NCBI GenBank assembly: GCA_964501335.1 | Contig: CAZCTC010000017.1 | Coordinates: forward strand, 1-64,000 | Direction of reading: 5' to 3' | From: CAZCTC01 sp964501335 | GTDB lineage: Bacteria > Chloroflexota > Anaerolineae > B4-G1 > SLSP01 | DNA length: 64,000 nucleotides | Part shown: in pieces, positions 17,003 to 25,251 of the stretch | Layout: each line of letters begins with the position of its first letter | How positions within the stretch are numbered: position 1 is the first letter of the stretch | Translations under genes and position numbers: made by a program | The notes under the pieces: model-generated | Told to the model about the DNA's origin: nothing | Seen by the model: the letters and a program-made list of their open reading frames with translations, nothing else | The model's database searches: none

Positions 17003-17074
17003 GCGGGCGTAGTTCAGTGGTAGAACGTCAGCTTCCCAAGCTGAATGTCAGGGGTTCGAATCCCCTCGCCCGCT
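17003..17074 (+). tRNA. tRNA-Gly, anticodon CCC
   Basis: Complete cloverleaf. The acceptor arm GCGGGCG pairs with CGCCCGC, followed by discriminator T. The D arm contains AGTTCAGTGGTAGAA. The anticodon stem TCAGC/GCTGA encloses the loop TTCCCAA, giving anticodon CCC, which reads GGG. The T arm is GGGGTTCGAATCCCC. CCA is not encoded. Confidence 0.97.
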
Positions 17075-17081
17075 CTCAACA

Positions 17082-17114
17082 AAAACGCTTCCAGAATCCT
17101 GGAAGCGTTTTTTT
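17082..17114 (+). terminator. Terminator of tRNA-Gly
   Basis: ACGCTTCCA and complement around a 6-nt loop, followed by a run of seven T: a classic intrinsic terminator eight bases after the tRNA. Confidence 0.88.
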
Positions 17115-17189
17115 GTTACCTTAAAAACAAAAACTTCGCTGGCAATAAATCACCCGCGAAGTTCTTATTCCTGCCAATTGAGGATTGAT

Positions 17190-17750
17190 TTATATGGGTT
17201 GAGAAGTCTGATAGGGATCCGCGGTCGCTTTCTTCATTACACTCTGTAATTTGAAAAGCGCCCACAAGCCCCGGATCAAAAAGAAAACCACAAATAAATG
17301 AAAGAAAAGCACTCCAAGGGTCATACCTGCCTCTAAAAATACAAAACCCGGCAGCACATCAAGTCCGTAAAGGATTATTCCGGCAATATAGGCAATCCGA
17401 GAACCTCTCATCGCAAAGAATCCACACAATGCAAAAACACCGACAATCAACAGGTTAATAACAATCCCTACCACAACCCCAACCGTTGCCATTTCCGCAA
17501 ATTCCGGCTCGGTTCGCAGTAAATCAATAAATCCATCGACCACTAACGTGCTTCCCAACCCAAAGAAAAACCAGCGATTCAAATTGAAAAACATCATCAA
17601 AGAATTAACCACCGAAAGCCCGGCTACCCAGAAAAACCAGCTGGCTCCATCGAATAAATACTTTCCCAACTGGGCATTGCGTTGTGCCTCTTTACTTACC
17701 GGCGCAACAGCTGCAGTCGGTCCCGAAGCATAAGGCCCATTTTGTTCCAT
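17190..17750 (-). CDS. Small multi-spanning membrane protein, function unknown
   Basis: A 186-residue product. A 35-residue soluble N-terminus is followed by about four membrane segments: FDGASWFFWVAGLSVVNSLM, RWFFFGLGSTLVVDGFIDLL, GVVVGIVINLLIVGVFALCG and the FLEAGMTLGVLFFHLFVVFF region, with another weaker span (RIAYIAGIILYGLDVLPG). No motif is recognised. The ATG follows AAGGAG. It stands alone between the tRNA terminator and repeat copy 5. Confidence 0.75.
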   Translation of the reverse strand: MEQNGPYASGPTAAVAPVSKEAQRNAQLGKYLFDGASWFFWVAGLSVVNSLMMFFNLNRWFFFGLGSTLVVDGFIDLLRTEPEFAEMATVGVVVGIVINLLIVGVFALCGFFAMRGSRIAYIAGIILYGLDVLPGFVFLEAGMTLGVLFFHLFVVFFLIRGLWALFKLQSVMKKATADPYQTSQPI

Positions 17751-17885
17751 CGTCTTACACTCCTTGTTAGATTAAAAAATCAAGACGTTTCAATTATAAC
17801 ATACAAAAACCAGGCGCAAAATCAGAACAATATCCCTAAACATCTATCCATACCATCCCCCGAAGAAACAGGGACCACAGTAAAA

Positions 17886-18083
17886 AACGACCGTTAAGGT
17901 AAGCCCAGAAAACAAGGGAAAGAAAAAAGCATGTTTTCGCGGGCTTTCTGAAGCCCGCGAAAACATGAACAAAAAAGCTCTCTTCCCCCATCCAGCGCGT
18001 CGCTTTTTACCGGGAAAGTACCGGTTGCGGGACGCAGAAATCGTTTTTAATCCATATTTAATGAACACCCCGCAAATCGGTAA
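17886..18083 (+). repeat. Dispersed palindromic element, copy 5
   Basis: A full copy. The central perfect 16-bp palindrome ATGTTTTCGCGGGCTT with loop TCTG is at 17931-17966. The marks CCAGCGCGTCGC and GCGGGACGC follow. The ends (AACGACCGTTAAGG and CCCCGCAAATCGG) are diverged. Confidence 0.8.
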
Positions 18084-18092
18084 GAAAAGCTA

Positions 18093-18127
18093 ATATTTTG
18101 GCGCGCTTTTAATGCGCGCCAAAATAT
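18093..18127. terminator. Hairpin downstream of the chemoreceptor gene
   Basis: ATATTTTGGCGCGC and complement around a 7-nt loop, 23 bases after the minus-strand chemoreceptor gene. Confidence 0.65.
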
Positions 18128-18149
18128 AAAAAGCAAGTCAGAAGGTTAA

Positions 18150-19727
18150 TTACCCTTCACAGCGGATCACCAGTTCATTAAGCCGGCGGGCCAGTTGGTT
18201 GAGGTTCTGTGCCGAATGCTCCGCCTGCGTCGAGGTGATCAGGTTCTGCTGCGTTGCCTGACTGATCTCGCGCATCGCCTCCGAAATCTGCTCCACCCCA
18301 CTCGACTGTTGACGTTCGCTGTTCACCATCTGCAATACAGCCTGAGCTGATTCATTAATTACCTGAGTCAACAAAGCGATGGCTTCCTGAACCTGCCCCA
18401 ATCGCGTAATGCCGGCATCCACACTCCGCGCTCCTTCTTGAGTGACCATCACCATCCGCTGAGTCGCCTCATGGATCTGCAACAAAATATCGCCGACCTG
18501 TTGGGTGGCCAGCCGCGATTGCGTAGCAAGGTGCCGCACCTCGGTGGCCACCACCGAAAACCCTTCTCCCTGCTCCCCGGCCCGTGCCGCTTCTACAGCA
18601 GCATTCAATGCCAAAATATTTGATTGGGTGGCCAGATCGTTCACAGCGTCCAAAATTTCCTCAATCTGCTTCGTCAAATCAAACAACCCTACCGCATTCC
18701 GGGCAATCCCCTCCACCTGCTTCTTGATTTGCAACATACTGGATACCGTATCCTGCACAGCTTCAGCTCCGGCCTGGGAAACCGAAACTGTCCGTTCTGA
18801 AGCCCCATGGACCTCGCGAGCGCGCCCCACCACCAGATCTACCGTAGCTCGTACCTGCTCAATTGTCGCTGCCGTATTGGAAATCGCCAGCGATTGCTGA
18901 GTCGCCCCGGCAGCCTGCTGTTGCGTCGCCATGATAATCTCCCCCGCCGCCATCTCCAAATGATCAGCCGACAGACGGACCTGCTCCAGTAATTGAGTAA
19001 GCGCCTCGCTCTGCGCACGCTCACGATCAATCATCTGCTGCAATTGCTCCTGCTGCGTCAGATTAAGCGTCATGCGCGCCTCCAACTCACACTGTGCCTT
19101 TTCCAGATCGGCTATATTCTGGCGAGAACGAACGGCCTGTTTGGCCAATCCGTTAAGAGCAAAACGCAATAGCAAGGTGCTTAAAGCAAAAATCAAAAGT
19201 AACATCACCAGATCTCCGCCATCCATCACCCGCGGCGCAGAAACTATCCACTCCTGAATTTCAGCCCAATACAAACCGGCCATCGCAAAAAAGACCATGG
19301 CCAGAAACACAACCAATCCATCCACGCCTAATAACAACCCGGCCAGGATTAAAGGCAAAAAATAGCCCACGGTAGCAATATTGCGCAAGCTGCCCACCCC
19401 CGCAATACTGACCGTGGTCGCCAACACCAAAAAGAAACAAACTATCACCGCCACCAGACGCACCTTACCCCGTCGTAACAGGGCAAACAAAGCCAACATT
19501 CCCAGGACGACCGTCATTCCCACCCCGACGGCCTGCGTCAAAAGAAACGGGGGTGCGTCCGGTGGAGCTGCGACAGCTACCACAATCGGAATCAACACCC
19601 CCGTTCCTAACAACAACACAATGGAATACTTCAGCAAATCTACCATGGCCTTATCCGTTCCATAGACCATAAACACCGGTGCATCCGCCAACCAGGCACT
19701 CAATCTCGGCTCACTTTTATGGGTCAT
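18150..19727 (-). CDS. Methyl-accepting chemotaxis-type protein with multi-spanning membrane sensor
   Basis: A 525-residue product. The N-terminal half (about 30-200) has six hydrophobic segments with short loops and no large extracytoplasmic domain, so it senses something in or near the membrane. There is no evident HAMP domain. Residues about 215-520 are the helical signalling domain, and the conserved hairpin tip is seen as VNDLATQSNILALNAAVEAARAGEQGEGFSVVATEVR near the middle. It should bind CheA/CheW and alter kinase activity. No che, pil or flagellar gene is within the window, so the output is unknown. The ATG follows AAGGAGAGAGG. It is read in the same direction as the SseB-like gene upstream. 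Confidence 0.9.
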   Translation of the reverse strand: MTHKSEPRLSAWLADAPVFMVYGTDKAMVDLLKYSIVLLLGTGVLIPIVVAVAAPPDAPPFLLTQAVGVGMTVVLGMLALFALLRRGKVRLVAVIVCFFLVLATTVSIAGVGSLRNIATVGYFLPLILAGLLLGVDGLVVFLAMVFFAMAGLYWAEIQEWIVSAPRVMDGGDLVMLLLIFALSTLLLRFALNGLAKQAVRSRQNIADLEKAQCELEARMTLNLTQQEQLQQMIDRERAQSEALTQLLEQVRLSADHLEMAAGEIIMATQQQAAGATQQSLAISNTAATIEQVRATVDLVVGRAREVHGASERTVSVSQAGAEAVQDTVSSMLQIKKQVEGIARNAVGLFDLTKQIEEILDAVNDLATQSNILALNAAVEAARAGEQGEGFSVVATEVRHLATQSRLATQQVGDILLQIHEATQRMVMVTQEGARSVDAGITRLGQVQEAIALLTQVINESAQAVLQMVNSERQQSSGVEQISEAMREISQATQQNLITSTQAEHSAQNLNQLARRLNELVIRCEG

Positions 19728-19888
19728 GCCTCTCTCCTTACTTCATCCAGTTCCGACTGCTTAAATCAGACCTGCACGCGCCCTTTTCCGCCTCCTCTGA
19801 GTCCCACACTATTTAACCCTTCCCTATTTCCAACGCTCTTTTTCATCCAGAAAATCTTCACCTACCGCCCGCCCTGCCAACGAGATGC

Positions 19889-20740
19889 TCACCGTTCCGA
19901 GATCTTTCCCAATGCAGCATAAAAAAAAGGTTCAATCAATCGCTCGACCGCCCGCAACAAATTCCCCCCTTCTTCCAGTATCAAAAAATCAAGCGGCTGC
20001 GCCGGCATCGCCAGGGGCCGTAAATTGGAAAGCATCTGTTGCATCATCTCCCGGACTTGATGGTCGGGCAACGGCTGCATCAAACGAATTCCCACCACCA
20101 ACCGGATATCCGTTTCATCTAAAATCATTTGAAACAGATAGCCGGCCAGCACCAGGGGTTGCCGGGATAAATTCTCTCGCAGCTGATGCAACAACACCTC
20201 CGGCAGAGGTTCCAAGGGCATCCCTACCAATACCCGGGTTTCCTGATGGACCGTTTGCTGATTGACTTTAGCGTGATTGGATTCCGGAATTTCGCCGTGA
20301 GAAAGGCGCTCAATCTCCCAACGCGCAATCTGACTGCTGATCGGCCCGGCCGGATTGAGAATCAAGGCCGGCATATTGTTACGTGCCGCCAGCATTAACA
20401 GATCGGATGCCCGCATTAAAAAGTAAGGCACGCCTTCGGGCCGCCAGGCCCGTAAAGCTTCGATATCCGTAAAAGCGATCAACAACGGCTCTCCAGAGGA
20501 TGATTGAGCCGTAAGCAGCCGCATGCTGGCATCCGCCGGTAATAGTTCCCAATACCCCTGCATTCCCTCCACCACCGAAACCGGGGTGGGCAACAACAAT
20601 ACACTTTGCAACAATAAAGCATATAGTTCTCGTCTATTTTCCGGAGTGTCATGAACTGCCACGGCCTGCATGGCCCGGACCAGATATGGATTGGAAGGCC
20701 CTTCCAATTGATAAGGCGCAAGCGAATCCAGTAACGCCAT
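19889..20740 (-). CDS. SseB-like protein
   Basis: A 283-residue cytoplasmic product matching the two-domain SseB (enhanced serine sensitivity) outline. An N-terminal domain around residues 20-125 includes LYALLLQSVLLLPTP, LLIAFTDIEALRAW and ALILNPAGPISSQI. A C-terminal domain carries RVLVGMPLEPLPEVLLHQL and ends with a helix-rich tail. The molecular role of SseB proteins is unknown. The ATG at 20740 follows AAGGAGG. A promoter read leftward lies in the shared 238-base region with the divergent GntR-type regulator. Confidence 0.75.
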   Translation of the reverse strand: MALLDSLAPYQLEGPSNPYLVRAMQAVAVHDTPENRRELYALLLQSVLLLPTPVSVVEGMQGYWELLPADASMRLLTAQSSSGEPLLIAFTDIEALRAWRPEGVPYFLMRASDLLMLAARNNMPALILNPAGPISSQIARWEIERLSHGEIPESNHAKVNQQTVHQETRVLVGMPLEPLPEVLLHQLRENLSRQPLVLAGYLFQMILDETDIRLVVGIRLMQPLPDHQVREMMQQMLSNLRPLAMPAQPLDFLILEEGGNLLRAVERLIEPFFYAALGKISER

Positions 20741-20780
20741 GGGGTCCTCCTTATTTTAAAAGTTAAAAATAATACTATTT

Positions 20781-20808
20781 ATTATATTGTGATTTTCCTG
20801 GATTCAAA
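20781..20808 (-). promoter_or_regulatory. Candidate promoter of the SseB-like gene
   Basis: On the minus strand: TTTGAA (20808-20803), 16-bp spacer, perfect TATAAT (20786-20781). It is divergent from the regulator promoter. Confidence 0.5.
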
Positions 20809-20909
20809 GTTATAGCCGGAGTCCCACCAGAAAGCCCCCCGTTTCACCACTTTCAGCAACCAATTCCAGCCACAAACAACCAAATTTTGCGGCATGCCCA
20901 AAGACCGTA

Positions 20910-20944
20910 TTGACAAATCCCGAACTCTTCTTATAATATTATAA
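20910..20944 (+). promoter_or_regulatory. Promoter and possible operator of the GntR-type regulator
   Basis: Consensus TTGACA (20910-20915), 16-bp spacer, consensus TATAAT (20932-20937). The -10 box is embedded in a perfect palindrome TTATAATATTATAA (20931-20944), a plausible autoregulatory operator. The promoter is clear; the operator role is inferred. Confidence 0.8.
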
Positions 20945-20978
20945 AGACATTACAAAGTCAGGCCCGGCAAAGAGGACC

Positions 20979-22448
20979 ATGATCGATCGTAATTCGCCTA
21001 TCCCAATCTATTACCAGCTTAAGCTGCTGCTAAAGCAACAGATCCTGGACAATGTCCTTCAACCAGGGGCTCAACTCCCCACCGAACAGGATTTCTGCCA
21101 GATCTATATGATTAGCCGCGCTCCCGTCCGCCAGGCCCTGACCGAGCTGGTACAAGAAGGCTTTATCTATCGCCGCCCGGGAATAGGAACCTTTGTCGCC
21201 GATCCCAACAGTACCAGCGAAACCATCCCCCCCACACGATTCCGCCTGCTGGCCAACGATATGCGCTGGGTCTCACTCCTGGAACGCACCGTCAATCACT
21301 GGAACGCCACCCGCCCCAAACACCCCATCAAATTAGAGGTCGAATTGCCCGAGGCCTCTCGTTTCCATCAAACCCTGCGTTCCGCTACCGTTCAGGGCAA
21401 CGCGCCGGATCTGGTCTCCATCGATTATGTCTGGCTTACCGGTTATGCCCGCTCCGCCTATCTGACCTCCATCCAACGGCTGGACCCCGAATGGGCCGCC
21501 TGGATGCAAAGCGAGTTGGAAGCCCCCGTCCGCGATAACCATGCTCCCGACGGCGTGCTCAGCGGCATCCCTATGCAGGCCGATGTGACCGGACTCTGGT
21601 ATCGCCGGGATTGGTTTGAAACTGAGGGCTTGAAACCGCCTCAAAGTTGGACCGAATGGCTGACCTTGCTGGAATACTTCAACCGTAGCGAGATCAAGCA
21701 ACGTTATCACTATCAATATCCCCTGGCTTTCCCCTGCTCTCTTTTAAGCCAGGAAGCCGCGGTGAATATCTTTTTCCCCTTCATCTGGATGTGCGGCGGT
21801 GACTTGTTGACCGCCGACGGTGAATTGACCCTGGCCAGCCCCGAGGTCTATCAGGCCCTCGCTTTCCTGCAATCGCTGGCCCAACAATACAAATACCTTC
21901 CGCCTGACAGCGCCGATTTCCACTGGTGGGATGTGCCCCGTCTGTTGGCGAAAGGTCAGGTCCCGATGACCCTGGGCGGCAGTTATGAATGGCCGGTCAT
22001 CTGCGAAGAGTCCGGGTGGGAAAGCGAAGAAGAGCTGTTGCAACATCTCGCTTTTGTCCCGGTCCCGCCCCCCGTTGCCGGCCAACGCCCGGTCGTCTCC
22101 CTGGGAGGAACCACCTGGGTTATCCCCGAACAATCAGACCACAAAGAATTAAGCCTGGCCCTGGTCAAGGAAGCTATCACTTCAACCTGGATCACGGATT
22201 TCTATGCCGAAAGTTTCCAGATCTCACCCTATAAATCCATCAATCAGCGGCTGGCCGCCGAACATCCCTGGATGCAAACCCTTATCCCCTTGCTGGAAAT
22301 CGCCCGCCCGCGCCCTTTAACCGAACAATATGTACGTATTTCACGCTTTCTACTGCAAATGTTCGAGAAAGTCGTTTGGGAAGGCGCCCCGGTCCAGGAA
22401 ACGGTAGAAGAAATGGCTGATTACCTTAAGTTGTTGCTCGCTGGCTGA
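20979..22448 (+). CDS. GntR-family regulator fused to a family-1 solute-binding-protein domain
   Basis: A 489-residue protein without a signal peptide. Residues 1-75 are a GntR winged helix-turn-helix: PIPIYYQLKLLLKQQIL, PTEQDFCQIYMISRAPVRQA and EGFIYRRPGIGTFV. After a short linker, residues about 88-480 look like a periplasmic sugar-binding protein: APDLVSIDYVWLTGYA, GIPMQADVTGLWYRRDWFE, PPQSWTEWLTLL and PLAFPCS. Lacking a leader, this domain must stay in the cytoplasm and presumably senses an imported sugar or its phosphate. The usual GntR effector domains (FCD, UTRA, MocR) are absent. The sugar importer follows 118 bases downstream, so it probably controls that operon and itself. The ATG follows AGAGGACC, a modest ribosome site. 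Confidence 0.9.
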   Translation: MIDRNSPIPIYYQLKLLLKQQILDNVLQPGAQLPTEQDFCQIYMISRAPVRQALTELVQEGFIYRRPGIGTFVADPNSTSETIPPTRFRLLANDMRWVSLLERTVNHWNATRPKHPIKLEVELPEASRFHQTLRSATVQGNAPDLVSIDYVWLTGYARSAYLTSIQRLDPEWAAWMQSELEAPVRDNHAPDGVLSGIPMQADVTGLWYRRDWFETEGLKPPQSWTEWLTLLEYFNRSEIKQRYHYQYPLAFPCSLLSQEAAVNIFFPFIWMCGGDLLTADGELTLASPEVYQALAFLQSLAQQYKYLPPDSADFHWWDVPRLLAKGQVPMTLGGSYEWPVICEESGWESEEELLQHLAFVPVPPPVAGQRPVVSLGGTTWVIPEQSDHKELSLALVKEAITSTWITDFYAESFQISPYKSINQRLAAEHPWMQTLIPLLEIARPRPLTEQYVRISRFLLQMFEKVVWEGAPVQETVEEMADYLKLLLAG

Positions 22449-22477
22449 AACTGCCAGGAGAATATTCCCCAGAATCT

Positions 22478-22489
22478 AAAGGAGGTGAT
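22478..22489 (+). promoter_or_regulatory. Perfect 12-nt anti-16S (Shine-Dalgarno) sequence without a gene
   Basis: AAAGGAGGTGAT is the full complement of the 16S rRNA 3' end. No convincing gene starts 5-10 bases later. The nearest ATG (22501) opens a 22-codon frame that ends in the ATGA overlap with the binding-protein start at 22566. Confidence 0.6.
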
Positions 22490-22565
22490 ATTCAGGCTCA
22501 ATGTCTTACATCCATTTTAGAACGTGTAGTTTGTTTTCAAATCTCGTCAAATCTCGAAGGAGGAC

Positions 22566-23993
22566 ATGATGAAGCGCTGGAATTTAGTAGGGACCTTGCT
22601 CTTGGTCCTGGTCATGGTTGTCACGGCCTGCACCCCGCCGGCCACCCCCACTCCGGCCCCGGCTACGACTGTTGCCCCGACTGACGATGCAACCGCGGAA
22701 CCGACCGAAGAAGTAACCGCCGAACCGACGGAAGAAGTAACCGCCGAACCGGCCGCCGGCACCGAGCTCGAACGCGCCTTCGCCGGCGAGTTCAAGGGCA
22801 CCGTGGTTACCGCCTACGGCCCCTTCACGGATGAAGACGCCGTCAAATTCAACAACACGATTGCTGAATTCGAGGAAAAGACCGGCATCGACATTCAGTA
22901 CGAAGGCACCAAGGAATTCGAAACCACCATTTCGATCCGCGTTGACGCGGGCGATGCCCCCGATATCGTGGACTTCCCCCAGCCCGGCCTGATGGCCAGC
23001 TTTGTCCGCGCCGGCAAAGTGACCGACGTGCTCACCTTCATGGACGAAGAAGCCCTGAAAGCCAACTACAACCAGAGCTGGCTGGACATGGCGACCATGG
23101 AAGGCCCCGACGGCCCCATGATGGCCGGTGTTTGGGAACGCTTCAACGCCAAGAGCGTGGTCTGGTACCCCAAGGCCCAGTTCGAGGCCGCCGGTTACGA
23201 AGTCCCCGAAACCTGGGAAGAACTGCTCGCCCTGACTCAGCAGATCTCCGATGACGGCGACACCCCCTGGTGTATCGGCATCGAAAGTGGCGCCGCCACC
23301 GGCTGGCCAGCCACCGACTGGATCGAAGACATCATGCTGCGCACCACCTCCCTGGAAAACTACGACAAGTGGGTCGCCGGTGAACTGCCCTTCGCCTCCC
23401 CCGAGGTCAAGAAGGCCGCCGAAACCATGGGCGAAATCTGGCTGAACGACGATTATGTCTACGGCGGGCGCAAGGCCATCGCCACCACCTTCTTCGGCGA
23501 TGCCCCCACCCCCATGTTCGAAAATCCGCCCAAGTGCTGGATGCACCGCCAGGGTAACTTCATCACCGCCTTCTTCCCGTCCGGTGCCAAGTCCAATGAA
23601 GACTATGGTTTCTTCTACCTGCCTCCCATCGACGACACCTACGGCAAACCCGTCCTGGTCGCCGGTGACATCTGGGCCATGTTCCACGACCGCCCCGAAG
23701 TTCGCGCCGTCATGCAGTACTTCACCAAGGGCGAACATCTGAAGGGCTGGCTGGCCTCCGGTGGCTGCCTCGCGCCTCACAAGGACGCCCAGCTGGATTG
23801 GTATGGCGTCGAGACTGAACGCCAGCTCGCCGAAATGGTCGCTGGCGCCACCAGCCTCCGCTTCGACGGCTCCGATATGATGCCCGGTGCCGTCGGCGCT
23901 GGCTCCTTCTGGAAAGGCATGACCGACTGGATCAGCGGGGCCACGGACCTCGACACCTCCCTGTCCGAAATCGACGCCGCCTGGCCGAAATAA
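22566..23993 (+). CDS. Sugar ABC transporter substrate-binding lipoprotein (alpha-glucoside type)
   Basis: A 475-residue family-1 extracellular solute-binding protein. N-terminal signal peptide with lipobox VTAC near residue 22, then a Thr/Pro linker containing the repeat EEVTAEPT. The mature domain shows GDAPDIVDFPQPGLM, VWYPKAQFEAAGYEVPETWEELLAL and a late LVAGDIWAMF. It delivers sugar to the two permeases downstream. AglE-like alpha-glucoside binding proteins are the closest type I can suggest, mainly because the permeases look AglF/AglG-like; the specificity is inferred. The ATG at 22566 follows GAAGGAGG. Two stem-loops separate it from the permeases, typical for making more binding protein than permease. 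Confidence 0.9.
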   Translation: MMKRWNLVGTLLLVLVMVVTACTPPATPTPAPATTVAPTDDATAEPTEEVTAEPTEEVTAEPAAGTELERAFAGEFKGTVVTAYGPFTDEDAVKFNNTIAEFEEKTGIDIQYEGTKEFETTISIRVDAGDAPDIVDFPQPGLMASFVRAGKVTDVLTFMDEEALKANYNQSWLDMATMEGPDGPMMAGVWERFNAKSVVWYPKAQFEAAGYEVPETWEELLALTQQISDDGDTPWCIGIESGAATGWPATDWIEDIMLRTTSLENYDKWVAGELPFASPEVKKAAETMGEIWLNDDYVYGGRKAIATTFFGDAPTPMFENPPKCWMHRQGNFITAFFPSGAKSNEDYGFFYLPPIDDTYGKPVLVAGDIWAMFHDRPEVRAVMQYFTKGEHLKGWLASGGCLAPHKDAQLDWYGVETERQLAEMVAGATSLRFDGSDMMPGAVGAGSFWKGMTDWISGATDLDTSLSEIDAAWPK

Positions 23994-24007
23994 GCTTTCG
24001 GTTCCCC

Positions 24008-24082
24008 GGAACGGCCTGAACCGTTCCCATCCTTAGAATCAGTAGAGAGGCAACGCCACCCCCCGGGCGGGGTTGCCTCTCT
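24008..24082 (+). terminator. Two stacked stem-loops between binding protein and permease genes
   Basis: GGAACGG/CCGTTCC (24008-24027) and AGAGAGGCAAC with complement (24044-24082) around a GC-rich loop. No strong T-run follows, so they fit an mRNA-stabilising or partial-termination role inside the operon rather than a full stop. Confidence 0.6.
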
Positions 24083-24129
24083 CCTCCCTTTAGACGAAGT
24101 TGGATATCAGCACAGGGATGGAGGGCCCG

Positions 24130-25251
24130 ATGCAAGGAACACAAACTCTCTCCCCAAAACCAAATCTCTTGGATTGGTTTACCACCGGGATCGGACGGAT
24201 CTTAGTCTCAATCATCGTTCCCCTCGTCACATTTATCTTGATGTGGCAAGGGTTCCTTTTCTTACGGGACAGCAACGCCCCCAAACTCGTGATCGCCCTG
24301 GTGGCCATCATCTGGGGTGTCGGCGGCGTCGGCCTCCTGTATTTGATGTGTAACTGGGTCGTGGAAAAATTGCCGGGCGCCTGGACTCGCCGCCTCCAGC
24401 CCTTTGTTTTCGTCGGACCGGCGCTGGCCATTCTCATGTGGTTCCTGGCCATCCCTACCCTGCGCACATTCTGGATCAGTCTCTTTAATGCTGACAGCAC
24501 CCAGTTCGTCGGATTCCAAAACTATCTGGCGGTCTTTACCGAACGTTTTATGTGGGAATCTTTCTTCAATAACATCCTCTGGATGATATTGGGAACTGGC
24601 TTCTCCGTCACCCTGGGTCTGTTGATTGCCACCCTCGCCGACCGCAGCAAATTTGAATCGGTAGCCAAATCGCTGATCTTCCTCCCCATGGCGATTTCTT
24701 TCGTCGGCGCCGGCATCATCTGGAACTTTATTTACGAAGTCAAAGCCGTGGGCGACCCCCAAATCGGCCTGTTGAACGCCATCGTCGTGGCTCTCGGCCA
24801 TGAACCCGAAGCCTGGACTGCCTGGACTGCCATTCGCCCCTGGAACAATCTCTTCCTCATCATCATCATGGTCTGGCTGCAAACCGGCTATGCCATGGTC
24901 CTTTTCTCCGCTGCCCTGAAAGGAATTCCCGGCGAAATCATCGAAGCCGCCCGCGTCGACGGCGCCTCCGAATTCGAAATCTTCTTTCAGGTCATTATCC
25001 CGCAAATTATGGGTACCATTATCACAGTCACCACAACGATCGTGATTGTTACCCTGAAAATCTTCGATATCGTCATGGTGATGACCGGTGGGCAATACGG
25101 CACTGAAGTAATCGCCACGCAGTTCTATCGCCAATATTTCAGCAATCGCAACTTCGGATTTGGTTCAACCATTGCCATTGTCCTGTTGCTGGCCGTTATC
25201 CCGGTAATGGTTTACAACCTCAAGCAGTTCAATGAGCGGGAGGCCATCTGA
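24130..25251 (+). CDS. Sugar ABC transporter permease 1 (AglF/MalF-like)
   Basis: A 373-residue inner-membrane permease with about eight hydrophobic segments. Two come before the core (ILVSIIVPLVTFILMWQG and VIALVAIIWGVGGVGLLYLM), then the MalF-type core beginning PFVFVGPALAILMWFLAIP. The EAA loop that contacts the ATPase is seen as EIIEAARVDGASEFEIFFQVIIPQI near residue 280. I chose the ATG at 24130 because GGAGGG (24120-24125) lies four bases before it; the frame is open back to a TTG at 24100. Its stop overlaps the start of permease 2 by one base (TGATG), so the pair is translationally coupled. No ATPase gene is present; a shared MsmX-type ATPase elsewhere is likely. Confidence 0.92.
   Translation: MQGTQTLSPKPNLLDWFTTGIGRILVSIIVPLVTFILMWQGFLFLRDSNAPKLVIALVAIIWGVGGVGLLYLMCNWVVEKLPGAWTRRLQPFVFVGPALAILMWFLAIPTLRTFWISLFNADSTQFVGFQNYLAVFTERFMWESFFNNILWMILGTGFSVTLGLLIATLADRSKFESVAKSLIFLPMAISFVGAGIIWNFIYEVKAVGDPQIGLLNAIVVALGHEPEAWTAWTAIRPWNNLFLIIIMVWLQTGYAMVLFSAALKGIPGEIIEAARVDGASEFEIFFQVIIPQIMGTIITVTTTIVIVTLKIFDIVMVMTGGQYGTEVIATQFYRQYFSNRNFGFGSTIAIVLLLAVIPVMVYNLKQFNEREAI

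Noticed and set aside
18150..19727. A chemotaxis operon
   Set aside because: Only the receptor-like protein is present; no CheA, CheW, CheY, CheR, CheB or motility gene lies in the window.
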